Below are positions 27,137 through 35,595 of a stretch of DNA of 64,000 nt, piece by piece. Below the pieces are notes generated by a model. The model saw only the letters and a list, made by a program, of their open reading frames with translations. It was not told where the DNA came from and did not search any database. Location of the stretch: positions 157,818 to 221,817 of the forward strand of contig SHNF01000006.1 of assembly GCA_004295085.1 (NCBI GenBank), in the 5' to 3' direction. The first letter of the stretch is position 1. Every line of letters starts with the position of its first letter. Origin of the DNA: Planctomycetota bacterium (GTDB lineage Bacteria > Planctomycetota > UBA1135). Made by a program: the position numbers and the translations under genes.

Positions 27137-28798
27137 GTGACACGCCTCGCCATCGTCGGCCTCGACGGCGCCACCTTCGACGTGATCCGTCCGATGGTGG
27201 CCGCCGGCGAGCTGCCGCACATCGCCCGCATCCTGCGCGACGGCGCCTCCGGCGTGCTCGAGTCCGAGACGCCCCCGATCACGCCGCCGGCCTGGGCCAG
27301 CATGATGACGGGGCTCAATCCCGGCCGGCACGGCATCTACCACTTCGTGCGGCGCGAGCTCGGCGCCTACGGGGTGAAGCTGGTGGACAGCCGCAACTTC
27401 GCCGGCAAGGACCTCATGAGCGTGCTCGGGCGGCGCGGCTGGAGCGCGGCCGCGATCAACGTGCCCATGACTTACCCGACGTTCCCGCTGCGCGGCGGGT
27501 ACATGGTCGCCGGCATTCCGTGCCCGCTGGAGGGCGATTCCCTGGCCTGGCCGGAGGGCGTCAAGGCCGAGCTGGACGCGGCGCTCGGCCATCCGTACCG
27601 CCCGGACATGGACTTCTCGCTGCTGGACAAGGACCGGGAGCGTCCGGCCGACGACCTGGACATGTACGCGCAGCTGCGCGACGAGCTGTTCGCGGTGGAG
27701 CGCGACCGCATCCGGCTGCTGCGCGAGTGGGCGCCGCGCCGCCCCGTGGACCTGTTCTTCACGGTGGTGTCACTTCCGGACCGCTGCCACCATTTCTTCT
27801 GGAAGTTCCAGGACCCGAGCCACGCCGGCTACACGCCGGAAGGCGCGCGCCGCTACGGAGAAGTGATCCGGGACAGCTACCGTGTGGCCGACGAGTATCT
27901 GGGGGCGGTGCGCGCGCTGGTCGGCGAGCAGACGCCGATCTGCATCCTCAGCGACCATGGCTCGGGATCCTACAACCTGGACTTCCGCATCATCCTGTGG
28001 CTGGAGCAGCAGGGCTTCCTGGCGCGGCGCAAGGTGCCGTACTTCACCTGGGGCCGGACCACCCTGGCGGACGCCGTCCGCCGCGCCGGCATGCCGGGTC
28101 TGGGCCGCCGGCTTGGCCCGCTGGGACGCCTGCCGGTGGCCCGTCCCAAGATCAAGCGCGTCCCGGACGCGCGCGACGTGATCTGGTCCAGGACGCGGGC
28201 CTTTGCCAGCATGCACGGCATCTGCGTCAACCTGCGCGGGCGCGAGCCGCAGGGCGTGGTGCCGCCGGGGGAGGGGATGCAGCGCACGCTGGAGGAGGTG
28301 GAGCGCAAGCTGGCGGAGCTGCGCGGGCCGGACGGCCAGCCGCTCCTGGACCGGCTGGTGCGCGCGCCCGAGATCTACAGCGGGCCGCACGCTGCCGAGG
28401 CTCCGGACCTGCAGTTCCAGCTGCGCGGCATCAGCTGCCTGCCGGTCGAGGAGTGGAGCGGGGACGGGCTGTTCGTGGTGCGCCGCAACGCCGGCGTCAG
28501 CGGCCAGCACCGCTTCGAGGGGATCTTCGCCCTGGCGGGGCCCGGCATCGCCGCCGGCAGGCCGGTGCACGGCATGCACATCCGCGACGTGACGCCGACG
28601 CTGTTCCTCGCCGCCGGCGAGGCCGTGCCGGCCTGGATGGAGGGCCGGGCGCGCGCGGAGATCCTGGAGCGGCCGCGGCCGCCGGAGTTCGATCCCGAGC
28701 CGGAGCCGCAGCCCGGCGCCGGAGCCGGCGACGTCTTCAGCGACGCCGAGAGCGCGGCCATTGAAGAGTCGCTGCGCGGACTGGGATACTTGCAGTGA
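27137..28798 (+). CDS. Alkaline-phosphatase-superfamily protein, probably cytosolic (COG3379-like)
   Basis: A 553-residue protein with a GTG start and no signal peptide, closely related in plan to the protein at 23301. It begins LAIVGLDGATFDVIRPM (Asp10) and Thr49 in TPPAWASMMTG is the nucleophile-position residue. LSDHGSGSYN provides the distal metal ligands. A RTRAF(A)SM..GICVNLRGREP region matches RTRAYSTV..VVLINLRGREP in the 23301 protein, so the two are paralogs. The tail is LRGLGYLQ. The stop overlaps the O-antigen ligase start by four bases, tying it to polysaccharide assembly. The reaction is not known. Confidence 0.82.
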   Translation: MTRLAIVGLDGATFDVIRPMVAAGELPHIARILRDGASGVLESETPPITPPAWASMMTGLNPGRHGIYHFVRRELGAYGVKLVDSRNFAGKDLMSVLGRRGWSAAAINVPMTYPTFPLRGGYMVAGIPCPLEGDSLAWPEGVKAELDAALGHPYRPDMDFSLLDKDRERPADDLDMYAQLRDELFAVERDRIRLLREWAPRRPVDLFFTVVSLPDRCHHFFWKFQDPSHAGYTPEGARRYGEVIRDSYRVADEYLGAVRALVGEQTPICILSDHGSGSYNLDFRIILWLEQQGFLARRKVPYFTWGRTTLADAVRRAGMPGLGRRLGPLGRLPVARPKIKRVPDARDVIWSRTRAFASMHGICVNLRGREPQGVVPPGEGMQRTLEEVERKLAELRGPDGQPLLDRLVRAPEIYSGPHAAEAPDLQFQLRGISCLPVEEWSGDGLFVVRRNAGVSGQHRFEGIFALAGPGIAAGRPVHGMHIRDVTPTLFLAAGEAVPAWMEGRARAEILERPRPPEFDPEPEPQPGAGAGDVFSDAESAAIEESLRGLGYLQ

Positions 28799-30321
28799 GC
28801 AGTTCCGTCCCCGTGTTCGTGGACCGGCCCCTTCCCCGCGACTTCGGACCGCTGGCGAGCGCCGTGCTGGGGGCGGCCGCGGTGCTGCTCGGGGTGGGCG
28901 TGGCCTGGCTGGTGCGCCTGGACGCCATCCACGGCCAGTGGCTGCAGATGCTGCTGATGGGTCCCCAGCCCATGCTGGTGAACGACCTGCCTTACCTGTG
29001 GACCCTGGTCGGCGTGCTGCTGCTCGGAGCGTTCACGGGTCTGCTGGCCTGGGCCTACAAGTGCGGCGAGTGGGACCGGCCGGTGCTGGGTTTGCTCGTG
29101 TTCTCGTTCTTCGCGGACGTGGTGCCGGCGCTGTTTCAGATCTCGTTGCTCGGGATCCTGCTGCTGCTCGCGGACCGGGCCCTGCGCCGGCGCGACCTGC
29201 CGTTCCGGCTGACGCCGCTCATCTTCCCGCTGTGCCTGGTGGTGATCAGCTACTCGGTCACCTTCCTGCAGACCGACAAGCCCGGCAACACGCTCGCGGA
29301 CCTTGTGTTCCGCCTGTCGTACATGAGCGTCGTGGTGCTGCTTCCGGTGCTGCTGCGGACCCGGCGCCACCTCGAGATCTTCCTGCACTTCGCCCTCATC
29401 GCCGGCGTGCTCAGCGCCACCACCGGGATCCTGCAGTTCGCGCTGAGCACGGTGTACGGCACGCCCATCACCTTCACCTCGGCGGACTACAACCGGGTGA
29501 CCACGCCCTTCGGCATCTTCCCGCGCTGCACCGGGCTGATGCTGCACCCCAACCACCAGTCGAACGTCCTGGGCGCGCTGGCGGTGCTGCTGCTGTGGCT
29601 GGCCACCGGCCCCCGGCGCCAGATCCAGTGGCCCACGCGCTGGCTGTACCTGTCGGTCTACGCCTACCTGGCCGTCGCCATCATCCTGACCTGGTCGCGC
29701 TCCGGCTGGCTGGCGCTGGGCGCCTGCACGCTGCTGATCCCGATCGTGCGCTGGCCCAAGTACTCGGCATTCTTCATCATCCCGCTGGGCGTGGTGGCCC
29801 TGGTCCTGTACGAGACCGGCTTCGCCAAGTGGCTGTACGACACGGTCAAGAACTTCAACGCCTCGTCCGCGGACTTCCGCTGGCACATCGACCACATCGC
29901 CATCCAGGCGTGGCTGACGTATCCGGTGTTCGGCCGCGGCGTCGGCCAGATGCTGAACTACAACAACCCGTACAGCCTGGAAGTGCACGACACCTACCTC
30001 CAGATCCTGTCGGAGATGGGCCTGTTCGGCATGCTGGCGCTCGGGTCCCTGGCGTTGACGCTGGGCTACCGCATGCTGGACCGGCTGTTCCGCGCGCGCC
30101 ATCCCACCGACCGCGAGTGGATCATCGGGCTGACCTTCGCCGCCGGCATCACCCTGGTCCAGAACATGTTCGCCATGTTCCTGTGGATCAAGTTCCTGTG
30201 GGCACTGATCGCGCTGCTGGAGACCGCGGTCATGGTGTCCCTGACCCAGAAGGGCGACGAGGAGCCCAGGGACCTGGTGTTCCTGCGCCCCCCGCGTCCC
30301 CAGGCCTCGCATGTCCCCTGA
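28795..30321 (+). CDS. O-antigen ligase/polymerase family protein (Wzy/WaaL-type)
   Basis: A 508-residue membrane protein with about 12 hydrophobic segments. The large periplasmic loop and following helix hold VHDTYLQILSEMGLFGMLAL, the typical Wzy_C/WaaL signature, preceded by FGRGVGQMLNYNNPY. It should polymerise repeat units or ligate glycan to a lipid acceptor in the periplasm. GTG start in a GTGA overlap with the phosphohydrolase-superfamily gene; it overlaps the Wzz-like gene by 11 bases. Confidence 0.88.
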   Translation: MSSSVPVFVDRPLPRDFGPLASAVLGAAAVLLGVGVAWLVRLDAIHGQWLQMLLMGPQPMLVNDLPYLWTLVGVLLLGAFTGLLAWAYKCGEWDRPVLGLLVFSFFADVVPALFQISLLGILLLLADRALRRRDLPFRLTPLIFPLCLVVISYSVTFLQTDKPGNTLADLVFRLSYMSVVVLLPVLLRTRRHLEIFLHFALIAGVLSATTGILQFALSTVYGTPITFTSADYNRVTTPFGIFPRCTGLMLHPNHQSNVLGALAVLLLWLATGPRRQIQWPTRWLYLSVYAYLAVAIILTWSRSGWLALGACTLLIPIVRWPKYSAFFIIPLGVVALVLYETGFAKWLYDTVKNFNASSADFRWHIDHIAIQAWLTYPVFGRGVGQMLNYNNPYSLEVHDTYLQILSEMGLFGMLALGSLALTLGYRMLDRLFRARHPTDREWIIGLTFAAGITLVQNMFAMFLWIKFLWALIALLETAVMVSLTQKGDEEPRDLVFLRPPRPQASHVP

Positions 30322-31669
30322 CCGACTGTCGTCCGTCCTGGCCGCCCTGTACCGCCGCCGGCTCGCGATCCTCCTGATCGCGGGTGCGACCCTGGCCTCG
30401 GCGCTTGTGTTCAGCGCCCGCCTGCCCAAGGTGTTCGTGGTGCGGGCCACGGTGTTCGTGCCCAAGGACATGCCGCGCCTGTCCTTGTCCAGCGAGACCT
30501 CCAACATCCCGCAGGGGCCGGTGCTGCCGGACGTGACCGAGGGCACGCGCGTCGGCATGACCGGACTCATCAACAGCGGCGCCGTGCACGACCGGGTGGC
30601 CGAGGTGTTCGCGGAGCGCGGCATCACGCTGGACCCGCGCAAGGTGCGCCGCAACGTGTTCGGCGACATCGACAACTTCCAGTCGCTGGTGGTGTACGCC
30701 TATGACCGCGACCCGCGGATGGCCGTGGCCCTGGCCAACACCTTCGTCCAGGCCTTCGAGGAGCTGATGTCCCGGCAGGTGGCGCGCGCGCCCGAGGAGA
30801 ACCTGCGCGCCTTCGAGCAGGAGGTGCCGCGGGCGGAGCAGGCACTGCAGGCGGCGCAGGCGGCGCGGGCCGATTTCCTGGCCGGGATCGGCACCGCCGA
30901 CCTGGAGGCCGAGTTCAACCTGCAGTCGCAGCAGCGCGAGCGCATCCTGGACCAGCTCCAGGACCTGGACGTGCAGGAGCGGCAGGTGAACGCCGAGGGG
31001 CCCGCGCTGGACCTGGCCATCGCCGGGCGGCCGGAGTTCGTGCTTGCCAGCAAGCAGCACTCACCCAACAGCGCCTACTACCAGGTGCTGCGCGCCCTGG
31101 CCGATGCCCGCGCCGACCTGGTGGTGCGCCTGCTCACCTACACCAGCGAGCACCCGATCGTGCGCGCCCTGAACGAGCGCGTGCGCCTCCTGGAGGCGCG
31201 GGCCGCGGAAGAAGCCAGGACCCAGTACGTCCCGGGCCCGCAGAACGAGACCCTGGACCAGGTCGCCCTGGGCCTGCTCAACCAGAAGCTGCAGTCCGAC
31301 GTCACCAGGGCCTCGCTGCAACCCATGCGCGAGACCCTGCAGGTCCGGCTGGCGCAGATCGAGAGCGACCTGGCCCTATATCCCGAGCGCAGGACGCGGC
31401 TGGAGCGCCTGGACCTGGAGGCGGCGGCGGCCCGCGACTACCTGGAGCAGGTCAGCGCGCGCACCCGCGAGACGGCGCTGCAGCTGGCGCGCGGTTTCCC
31501 CGTCACCTACACCGACGAGCACCGGCTGGCCAGCGAGGACGACGTCAAGCAGATCCCCACGCGTCCCGGGATCCTGTTCTTCTCGACCTTCGCCGGCCTG
31601 GCCATGGGCGTGTTCGTGGCGCTGCTCATGGAGATGCTGGCGCGGATGCGCGCGAACTATCCCTTCTAG
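30311..31669 (+). CDS. Chain-length determinant protein (Wzz-type)
   Basis: A 452-residue protein with the Wzz arrangement: N-terminal membrane helix (LAILLIAGATLASALVFSA), a long periplasmic, mostly helical and coiled-coil region, and a C-terminal helix (ILFFSTFAGLAMGVFVALLM) followed by a short Arg-rich tail. The N-terminal KVFVVRATVFVP stretch matches the conserved Wzz strand. There is no tyrosine kinase domain. It likely sets polymer length together with the Wzy-like protein. Its 3' end overlaps the opposite-strand kinase gene by 44 bases. Confidence 0.82.
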   Translation: MSPDRLSSVLAALYRRRLAILLIAGATLASALVFSARLPKVFVVRATVFVPKDMPRLSLSSETSNIPQGPVLPDVTEGTRVGMTGLINSGAVHDRVAEVFAERGITLDPRKVRRNVFGDIDNFQSLVVYAYDRDPRMAVALANTFVQAFEELMSRQVARAPEENLRAFEQEVPRAEQALQAAQAARADFLAGIGTADLEAEFNLQSQQRERILDQLQDLDVQERQVNAEGPALDLAIAGRPEFVLASKQHSPNSAYYQVLRALADARADLVVRLLTYTSEHPIVRALNERVRLLEARAAEEARTQYVPGPQNETLDQVALGLLNQKLQSDVTRASLQPMRETLQVRLAQIESDLALYPERRTRLERLDLEAAAARDYLEQVSARTRETALQLARGFPVTYTDEHRLASEDDVKQIPTRPGILFFSTFAGLAMGVFVALLMEMLARMRANYPF

Positions 31670-33116
31670 CGCGTGCCAGCAGCGCGCGGAAGCGCGCCGC
31701 GTGGCGCGCGGCGCTCCGGCGCAGCGCCGGCGCGGCCAGCGGGTCGTAGGCGCTCCAGATCGCTTCCTCCAGGGCGCTGTCCGCCGGCGCCTCCGCCAGC
31801 AGGCGGCCCAGGTCGCGCGCCGGCGCGCTGGCGCAGCGCACGCCGTCGGCGTCCACCAGCACGGCACCACCGTCGGTGCCCATGCAGAAGTTGCGCGGCT
31901 TGGCGTCGCGCAGCCCCAGCCCGGCAGCGTGCAGCCGCGCCAGCCAGCGCGCCAGCGCCGGCGCGTCGCTGCTCAGCGCCGGCCGGCCGGCGATGAGCTC
32001 GGTGGTGAGCGCGCAGGCGGAGGCGTCGCGGCTCCAGGCGCGCGCGCGGGCCGCCGGGATGCCGTGCAGCTCCAGGCAGTACAGCCGGCGCCAGGCGCGT
32101 CCCGCCGGGTCCGCCGGCGCGAGGCGGCGCCAGCCGGCGCGGAGATAGAGCTTGGTGACCTGATCACCGCGGCGCAGCACGCGCGTGCGCCGTCCGGAGC
32201 TGAGCACCTTCTCCGCCACGGGCGGCGGCGGCGCCACGCCGCGGCGGCGCGCGCCGCCGGCGACCCGCTCGAAGTCCGGGTTGTCGCGCCGGCAGCGCGC
32301 GCTCTGGCGCCACAGCACCCGCCGGCGCAGGGCGCGCACCAGGACGCGCCACGTGCCGGCCCTCCAGTCCAGCCACGGCGGTCGCGGCCGCGTGCGGGAG
32401 GCCTCCGCGTAGGCCGCGAGCAGGCGTGCGGCCACCGCGTCGGCCGCTTCCGGCGGCAGCCCGGCCAGGAACAGCAGCACGTCGGCGCGTGCCGCCAGCG
32501 GGGGCGCCCCCGCCGGTGTGCAGCGGGCGTGGCCCAGGTCCAGGGGCAGCAGCGGGCATGGGCCGGGGCTCAGGACCAGGTCCCGGGGGTGCAGGTCCGG
32601 GTCGCTCCAGCCTGCAGAGTGCAGCAGCGCCAGTCCGTGCCCTGCTTGCGTCGCGGCGGCCAAGTCGCCTGCGCTCAGCGCCTCGAGGGCGCTGGCGCCC
32701 TCGATCCAGGGACGCGCCAGCAGCCCCACTCCGGGCGCCAGTTGCTCTTCCAGGACGGGCTGGGCCAGTCCTGGCAGGGCCGGCCGCAGCGCGGCGAACA
32801 GCGCCGCCTCGCGCCGCGCCGGAGGTGGCGCGAGGCCACGCAGCCACCCGCGCACGGCGTCGCGCCGGCGCTCCGGATGGTAGATCTTCAGCACCCAGTC
32901 ACCGCGTTCGCCGCCGCGGACGCGGAGCACGGTCCGGGCCCGGCTGGCGCGCAGGACCTCGCCGGCGCCGCCCTGAGCCGCCTGCCACAGCGCGCGCAGC
33001 CGCGCCTCCTCCGGCGTTCGTCCCTGCAGGCGGTCCGTGGTGCGTGCCAGCGTCCCCGCGGCGAATCGCTGCCGGCCTTGGCCTTCCGCAGCGCCGGGCG
33101 CGCCTGTCCAGCTCAT
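31626..33116 (-). CDS. Tandem fusion of two Kdo/WaaP-type lipopolysaccharide kinase domains
   Basis: A 496-residue protein with two protein-kinase-like domains. Domain 1 (about residues 50-260) has DWVLKIYHPERR, then HSAGWSDPDLHPRDLVL and LPLDLGHARC as HRD- and DFG-equivalents. Domain 2 (about 290-490) has DQVTKLYLRAGWRRL, LHAAGLGLRDAKPRNFCM and VLVDADGVRC. Both look like the WaaP/KdkA family that phosphorylates LPS core sugars. In domain 1 the usual metal-binding Asn is Asp (HPRD), so one half may be altered or inactive. ATG at 33116 chosen because a TAGGCT element precedes it by eight bases. It lies between the polysaccharide genes and lptFG. Confidence 0.75.
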   Translation of the reverse strand: MSWTGAPGAAEGQGRQRFAAGTLARTTDRLQGRTPEEARLRALWQAAQGGAGEVLRASRARTVLRVRGGERGDWVLKIYHPERRRDAVRGWLRGLAPPPARREAALFAALRPALPGLAQPVLEEQLAPGVGLLARPWIEGASALEALSAGDLAAATQAGHGLALLHSAGWSDPDLHPRDLVLSPGPCPLLPLDLGHARCTPAGAPPLAARADVLLFLAGLPPEAADAVAARLLAAYAEASRTRPRPPWLDWRAGTWRVLVRALRRRVLWRQSARCRRDNPDFERVAGGARRRGVAPPPPVAEKVLSSGRRTRVLRRGDQVTKLYLRAGWRRLAPADPAGRAWRRLYCLELHGIPAARARAWSRDASACALTTELIAGRPALSSDAPALARWLARLHAAGLGLRDAKPRNFCMGTDGGAVLVDADGVRCASAPARDLGRLLAEAPADSALEEAIWSAYDPLAAPALRRSAARHAARFRALLARARRDSSRASAPASP

Positions 33117-33124
33117 TCCAGCGC

Positions 33125-33130
33125 AGCCTA
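33125..33130 (-). promoter_or_regulatory. Putative -10 element of the double-kinase gene
   Basis: TAGGCT on the minus strand, eight bases before the ATG at 33116; no SD. Confidence 0.35.
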
Positions 33131-33182
33131 CGCCCGGCGCGGACGCCGCCGGCGCAGAATCCGGTCCCGGGGCCGGGCCGCC

Positions 33183-33188
33183 TAGAAT
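33183..33188 (+). promoter_or_regulatory. Putative -10 element of the lptFG unit
   Basis: TAGAAT, ten bases upstream of the small ORF at 33199 that leads into lptF. The two divergent -10 elements (33125 and 33183) share a 111-base intergenic region. Confidence 0.5.
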
Positions 33189-33198
33189 TGCGCCGCCG

Positions 33199-33231
33199 AT
33201 GGGTGAACTGAAAGAAGCTGGCCGCGGTTGA
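33199..33231 (+). CDS. Ten-residue leader peptide overlapping the lptF start
   Basis: ATG to TGA encodes MGELKEAGRG. It starts ten bases after a TAGAAT element and its TGA overlaps the TTG start of lptF (TTGA). The arrangement fits translational coupling of an SD-less lptF start; the peptide itself may have no function. It has unusually many AT bases compared with its surroundings. Whether it is translated is inferred from position only. Confidence 0.4.
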   Translation: MGELKEAGRG

Positions 33232-34451
33232 TCCTGGTCCGTTCCTACCTGCGCGAGATCGCCCTCAACCTGATCCTGGTCTTTGGGGGCGTCACCCTGC
33301 TGGTGGTCCTGGGCGCCGCGGTGCAGGCCTCCTCGCGCAGCCAGGGCGCGCCCCTCTGGATCCCGGCGCTCCTGATCCCGCTGCTGGTCGGCAACGTCGT
33401 GCCCTACCTGGTGCCGGTGACCCTGCTGGTGGCGGTCCTGCTCACGTACGGGCGCATGGCGGCCGACGGCGAGCAGCAGGCGGTGCTGACGGCCGGCATC
33501 CACCCGTTGCGCCTGCTGCTGCCGGCGCTGCTGGCCGGCGCCGCCGTGACCGCGGCCACGTATCCCGTGTCGGCGGCGCTGCTGCCGCGCCTCTACACCA
33601 CCATGCGCGGGCTGAGCTACCGGCTGCGCTTCTCGGCGCTGGAGAACACCAACCCGGGCGCCAGCGAGCTGCACTTCCAGGGCCTGCACATGCTGTGGAA
33701 GGAGCGCGACCGCAACGGCGACTTCCGCGACGTGATCCTGTTCCACCGCCAGGATCCGGACTTCAAGGCCTTCGCCTTCGACCCCGGGCCGGCCGGAACC
33801 ACGTCCCCGGCGCCGGACGCGGGCTCCGCTCCCGCCACGCTGCGCGTGCGCGCCGAGAAGGTGCGCATGAGCCTGTCCGGGCGCACGCTGCTCCTGGTGT
33901 TCGAGGGCATGCGCAGCTTCGGATCCAGCGACAGCGAGCACGCCTGGTCTTACCGCAGTCCGGGAGCGACCTACCTGCGCTTCGACCTGAACTCCCTGGG
34001 CACGCGCAGCACGCAGGAGCACAAGCCGGACGATTTCACCTCGGCCGAACTGCGCGTGCGCCTGGCGGAGCTGCATGCTGCGGCGGCGCCGCCCGCAACG
34101 TCCGCCTTGAGCCCGGAGCAGCGTGAGCGCGAGGCGGCGCGCGCCGAGAAGGCCGGCGTGGAGCTGGAGCGCGCGCGCTTCACGCTGTGGCGGCGCTGCA
34201 GCGTGGCCGTGGCGGCGATCCCGCTGGCCCTGGTGGGCGCCCTGCTGGGCTGGCGCGTGCGCCGCGCCGGAGTGCTTCCCGCTTTCGCCGCCGGCGCCGG
34301 CGTGGTGCTGCTCGTGTTCTACCCGCTGTTCTACCTGGGACGGGGCCTGAACCAGGCCGGCGCCTGGGACGCCCTGCCGGCGGCCTGGCTGCCGGTGGCC
34401 GGCCTGCTGCTCGTGATCGGAGTCCTCGGCCTGCTGCCGCGCAAGACCTGA
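33228..34451 (+). CDS. lptF: LPS export permease LptF (YjgP/YjgQ family)
   Basis: A 407-residue protein with three hydrophobic segments near the N-terminus (LNLILVFGGVTLLVVLGAAV, IPALLIPLLVGNVVPYLVPV, LLPALLAGAAVTAATY), a large periplasmic beta-rich region (jellyroll) and three at the C-terminus, the standard LptF/G plan. With LptG and the LptB ATPase it would extract LPS from the inner membrane. The start is TTG at 33228, where the leader peptide ends; no other start gives the correct N-terminus. It is followed by lptG with a one-base overlap. It implies an LPS-containing outer membrane. Confidence 0.85.
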   Translation: MILVRSYLREIALNLILVFGGVTLLVVLGAAVQASSRSQGAPLWIPALLIPLLVGNVVPYLVPVTLLVAVLLTYGRMAADGEQQAVLTAGIHPLRLLLPALLAGAAVTAATYPVSAALLPRLYTTMRGLSYRLRFSALENTNPGASELHFQGLHMLWKERDRNGDFRDVILFHRQDPDFKAFAFDPGPAGTTSPAPDAGSAPATLRVRAEKVRMSLSGRTLLLVFEGMRSFGSSDSEHAWSYRSPGATYLRFDLNSLGTRSTQEHKPDDFTSAELRVRLAELHAAAAPPATSALSPEQREREAARAEKAGVELERARFTLWRRCSVAVAAIPLALVGALLGWRVRRAGVLPAFAAGAGVVLLVFYPLFYLGRGLNQAGAWDALPAAWLPVAGLLLVIGVLGLLPRKT

Positions 34452-35542
34452 TGGGACTCCTCGACCGCTACGTGCTGCGCGTGTTCGCGCTGACCTGGGT
34501 GGTCATCGGCGCGGCGCTGCTCGGATTGTTCTCGGTGTTCGACCTGCTCGGCCACGGGGACGAGCTGGGGCAGGCGGCGGAGCAGGGCGGCGCCCTGGCT
34601 GCGCTCGTTGGCCGCTATTACCTGTACAGCCTGCCGTTCCACCTGGTGCAGTTCGCGCCGTACGTGACCTTGATGGCCGGCATCGGCACGGTGCAGGCCC
34701 TGGCGCGCGGGCGCGAGTGGACGCCCATGCTGGCGGCGGGGCGGCCAAGCCTGCGCGCCTTCCTGCCGCTGTTCCTGGGTGCCGCCATGGTGGCCCTGGG
34801 CGTCAGCGCGGCGCGCGAGCGCCTCCTGCCGGGCCTGGCGGCGCCGCGTGAAGCCCTGGACAAGCACGTGTTCGCGCAGCGCGACTGGCAGATGGACGAC
34901 CTCTGGGCCCGTGGGCGCGACGCGGCGCGCCTGCACGCGGAGCGCTTCGACCCGGGCACGGTGCCCGGCATTCCCGGCGGCGCGGTCCGCCCGCCTGCGC
35001 TGCTCGCGCTGGAGGTGTACGACAGCGCCGCCGACGGCGCTTACCGCCTGCTCACCGCCGACGCGGCGGTGTGGGATGGCCAGGGCTGGGAGCTGCGCAA
35101 CGGCCTTCTGGTCACGGAGGGGCGTAGCGAGGAGCGCCGCGAGCGCTTCGAGCACCCCGACCTGGAGCCGGCGGACCTGCAGCTCGCCTACTTCGCGCAG
35201 GTGAACCCGCTGTTCCTGTCGGCGGCGCAGCTGCGCGACCTGTTGTCGCGCGACCCGCAGCACCGCCAGGCCGCGACCCTGTTGTGGTCCTGGCGCCTGG
35301 CGCCTCTGGGCCACGTCCTGCTGCTGCTGATCGGGCTCCCGTTCGTGCTGCGCTTCGACCGCCGCTCCACCCTGGAAGGCGTCGCCATCGGCATGCTGCT
35401 GGGCGGGCTCTACTTCGTCCTGGAGATCCTGCTGCAGGACCTTGGGGGACGCGGGGTGCTGCCCGCCTTCTGGGCCGGCGCCGGAGCGACGCTCTTGTTT
35501 GGCAGTCTGGCCTTCTGGGCTCTGGACCGCCTGCCGACCTGA
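34451..35542 (+). CDS. lptG: LPS export permease LptG (YjgP/YjgQ family)
   Basis: A 363-residue paralog of LptF, starting MGLLDRYVLRVFALTWVVIG, with the first helices, a periplasmic domain (about residues 130-270) and C-terminal helices (LGHVLLLLIGLPFVLRFDRR, AIGMLLGGLYFVLEILLQD). The assignment as LptG rather than a second LptF rests on gene order and the LDRYVLR N-terminus. It is the last gene of the pair; its start overlaps the lptF stop (TGATG). Confidence 0.85.
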   Translation: MGLLDRYVLRVFALTWVVIGAALLGLFSVFDLLGHGDELGQAAEQGGALAALVGRYYLYSLPFHLVQFAPYVTLMAGIGTVQALARGREWTPMLAAGRPSLRAFLPLFLGAAMVALGVSAARERLLPGLAAPREALDKHVFAQRDWQMDDLWARGRDAARLHAERFDPGTVPGIPGGAVRPPALLALEVYDSAADGAYRLLTADAAVWDGQGWELRNGLLVTEGRSEERRERFEHPDLEPADLQLAYFAQVNPLFLSAAQLRDLLSRDPQHRQAATLLWSWRLAPLGHVLLLLIGLPFVLRFDRRSTLEGVAIGMLLGGLYFVLEILLQDLGGRGVLPAFWAGAGATLLFGSLAFWALDRLPT

Positions 35543-35583
35543 GCAGGTCCGGAATCGCGGAGGACAGGGCCGGCCCGGCGCGT

Positions 35584-35589
35584 CACAAT
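35584..35589 (+). promoter_or_regulatory. Putative -10 element, leaderless start of the repeat lipoprotein
   Basis: CACAAT, then six bases (GCCGGC), then the ATG at 35596. This is almost the same layout as at the phosphofructokinase gene. Confidence 0.5.
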
Positions 35590-35595
35590 GCCGGC

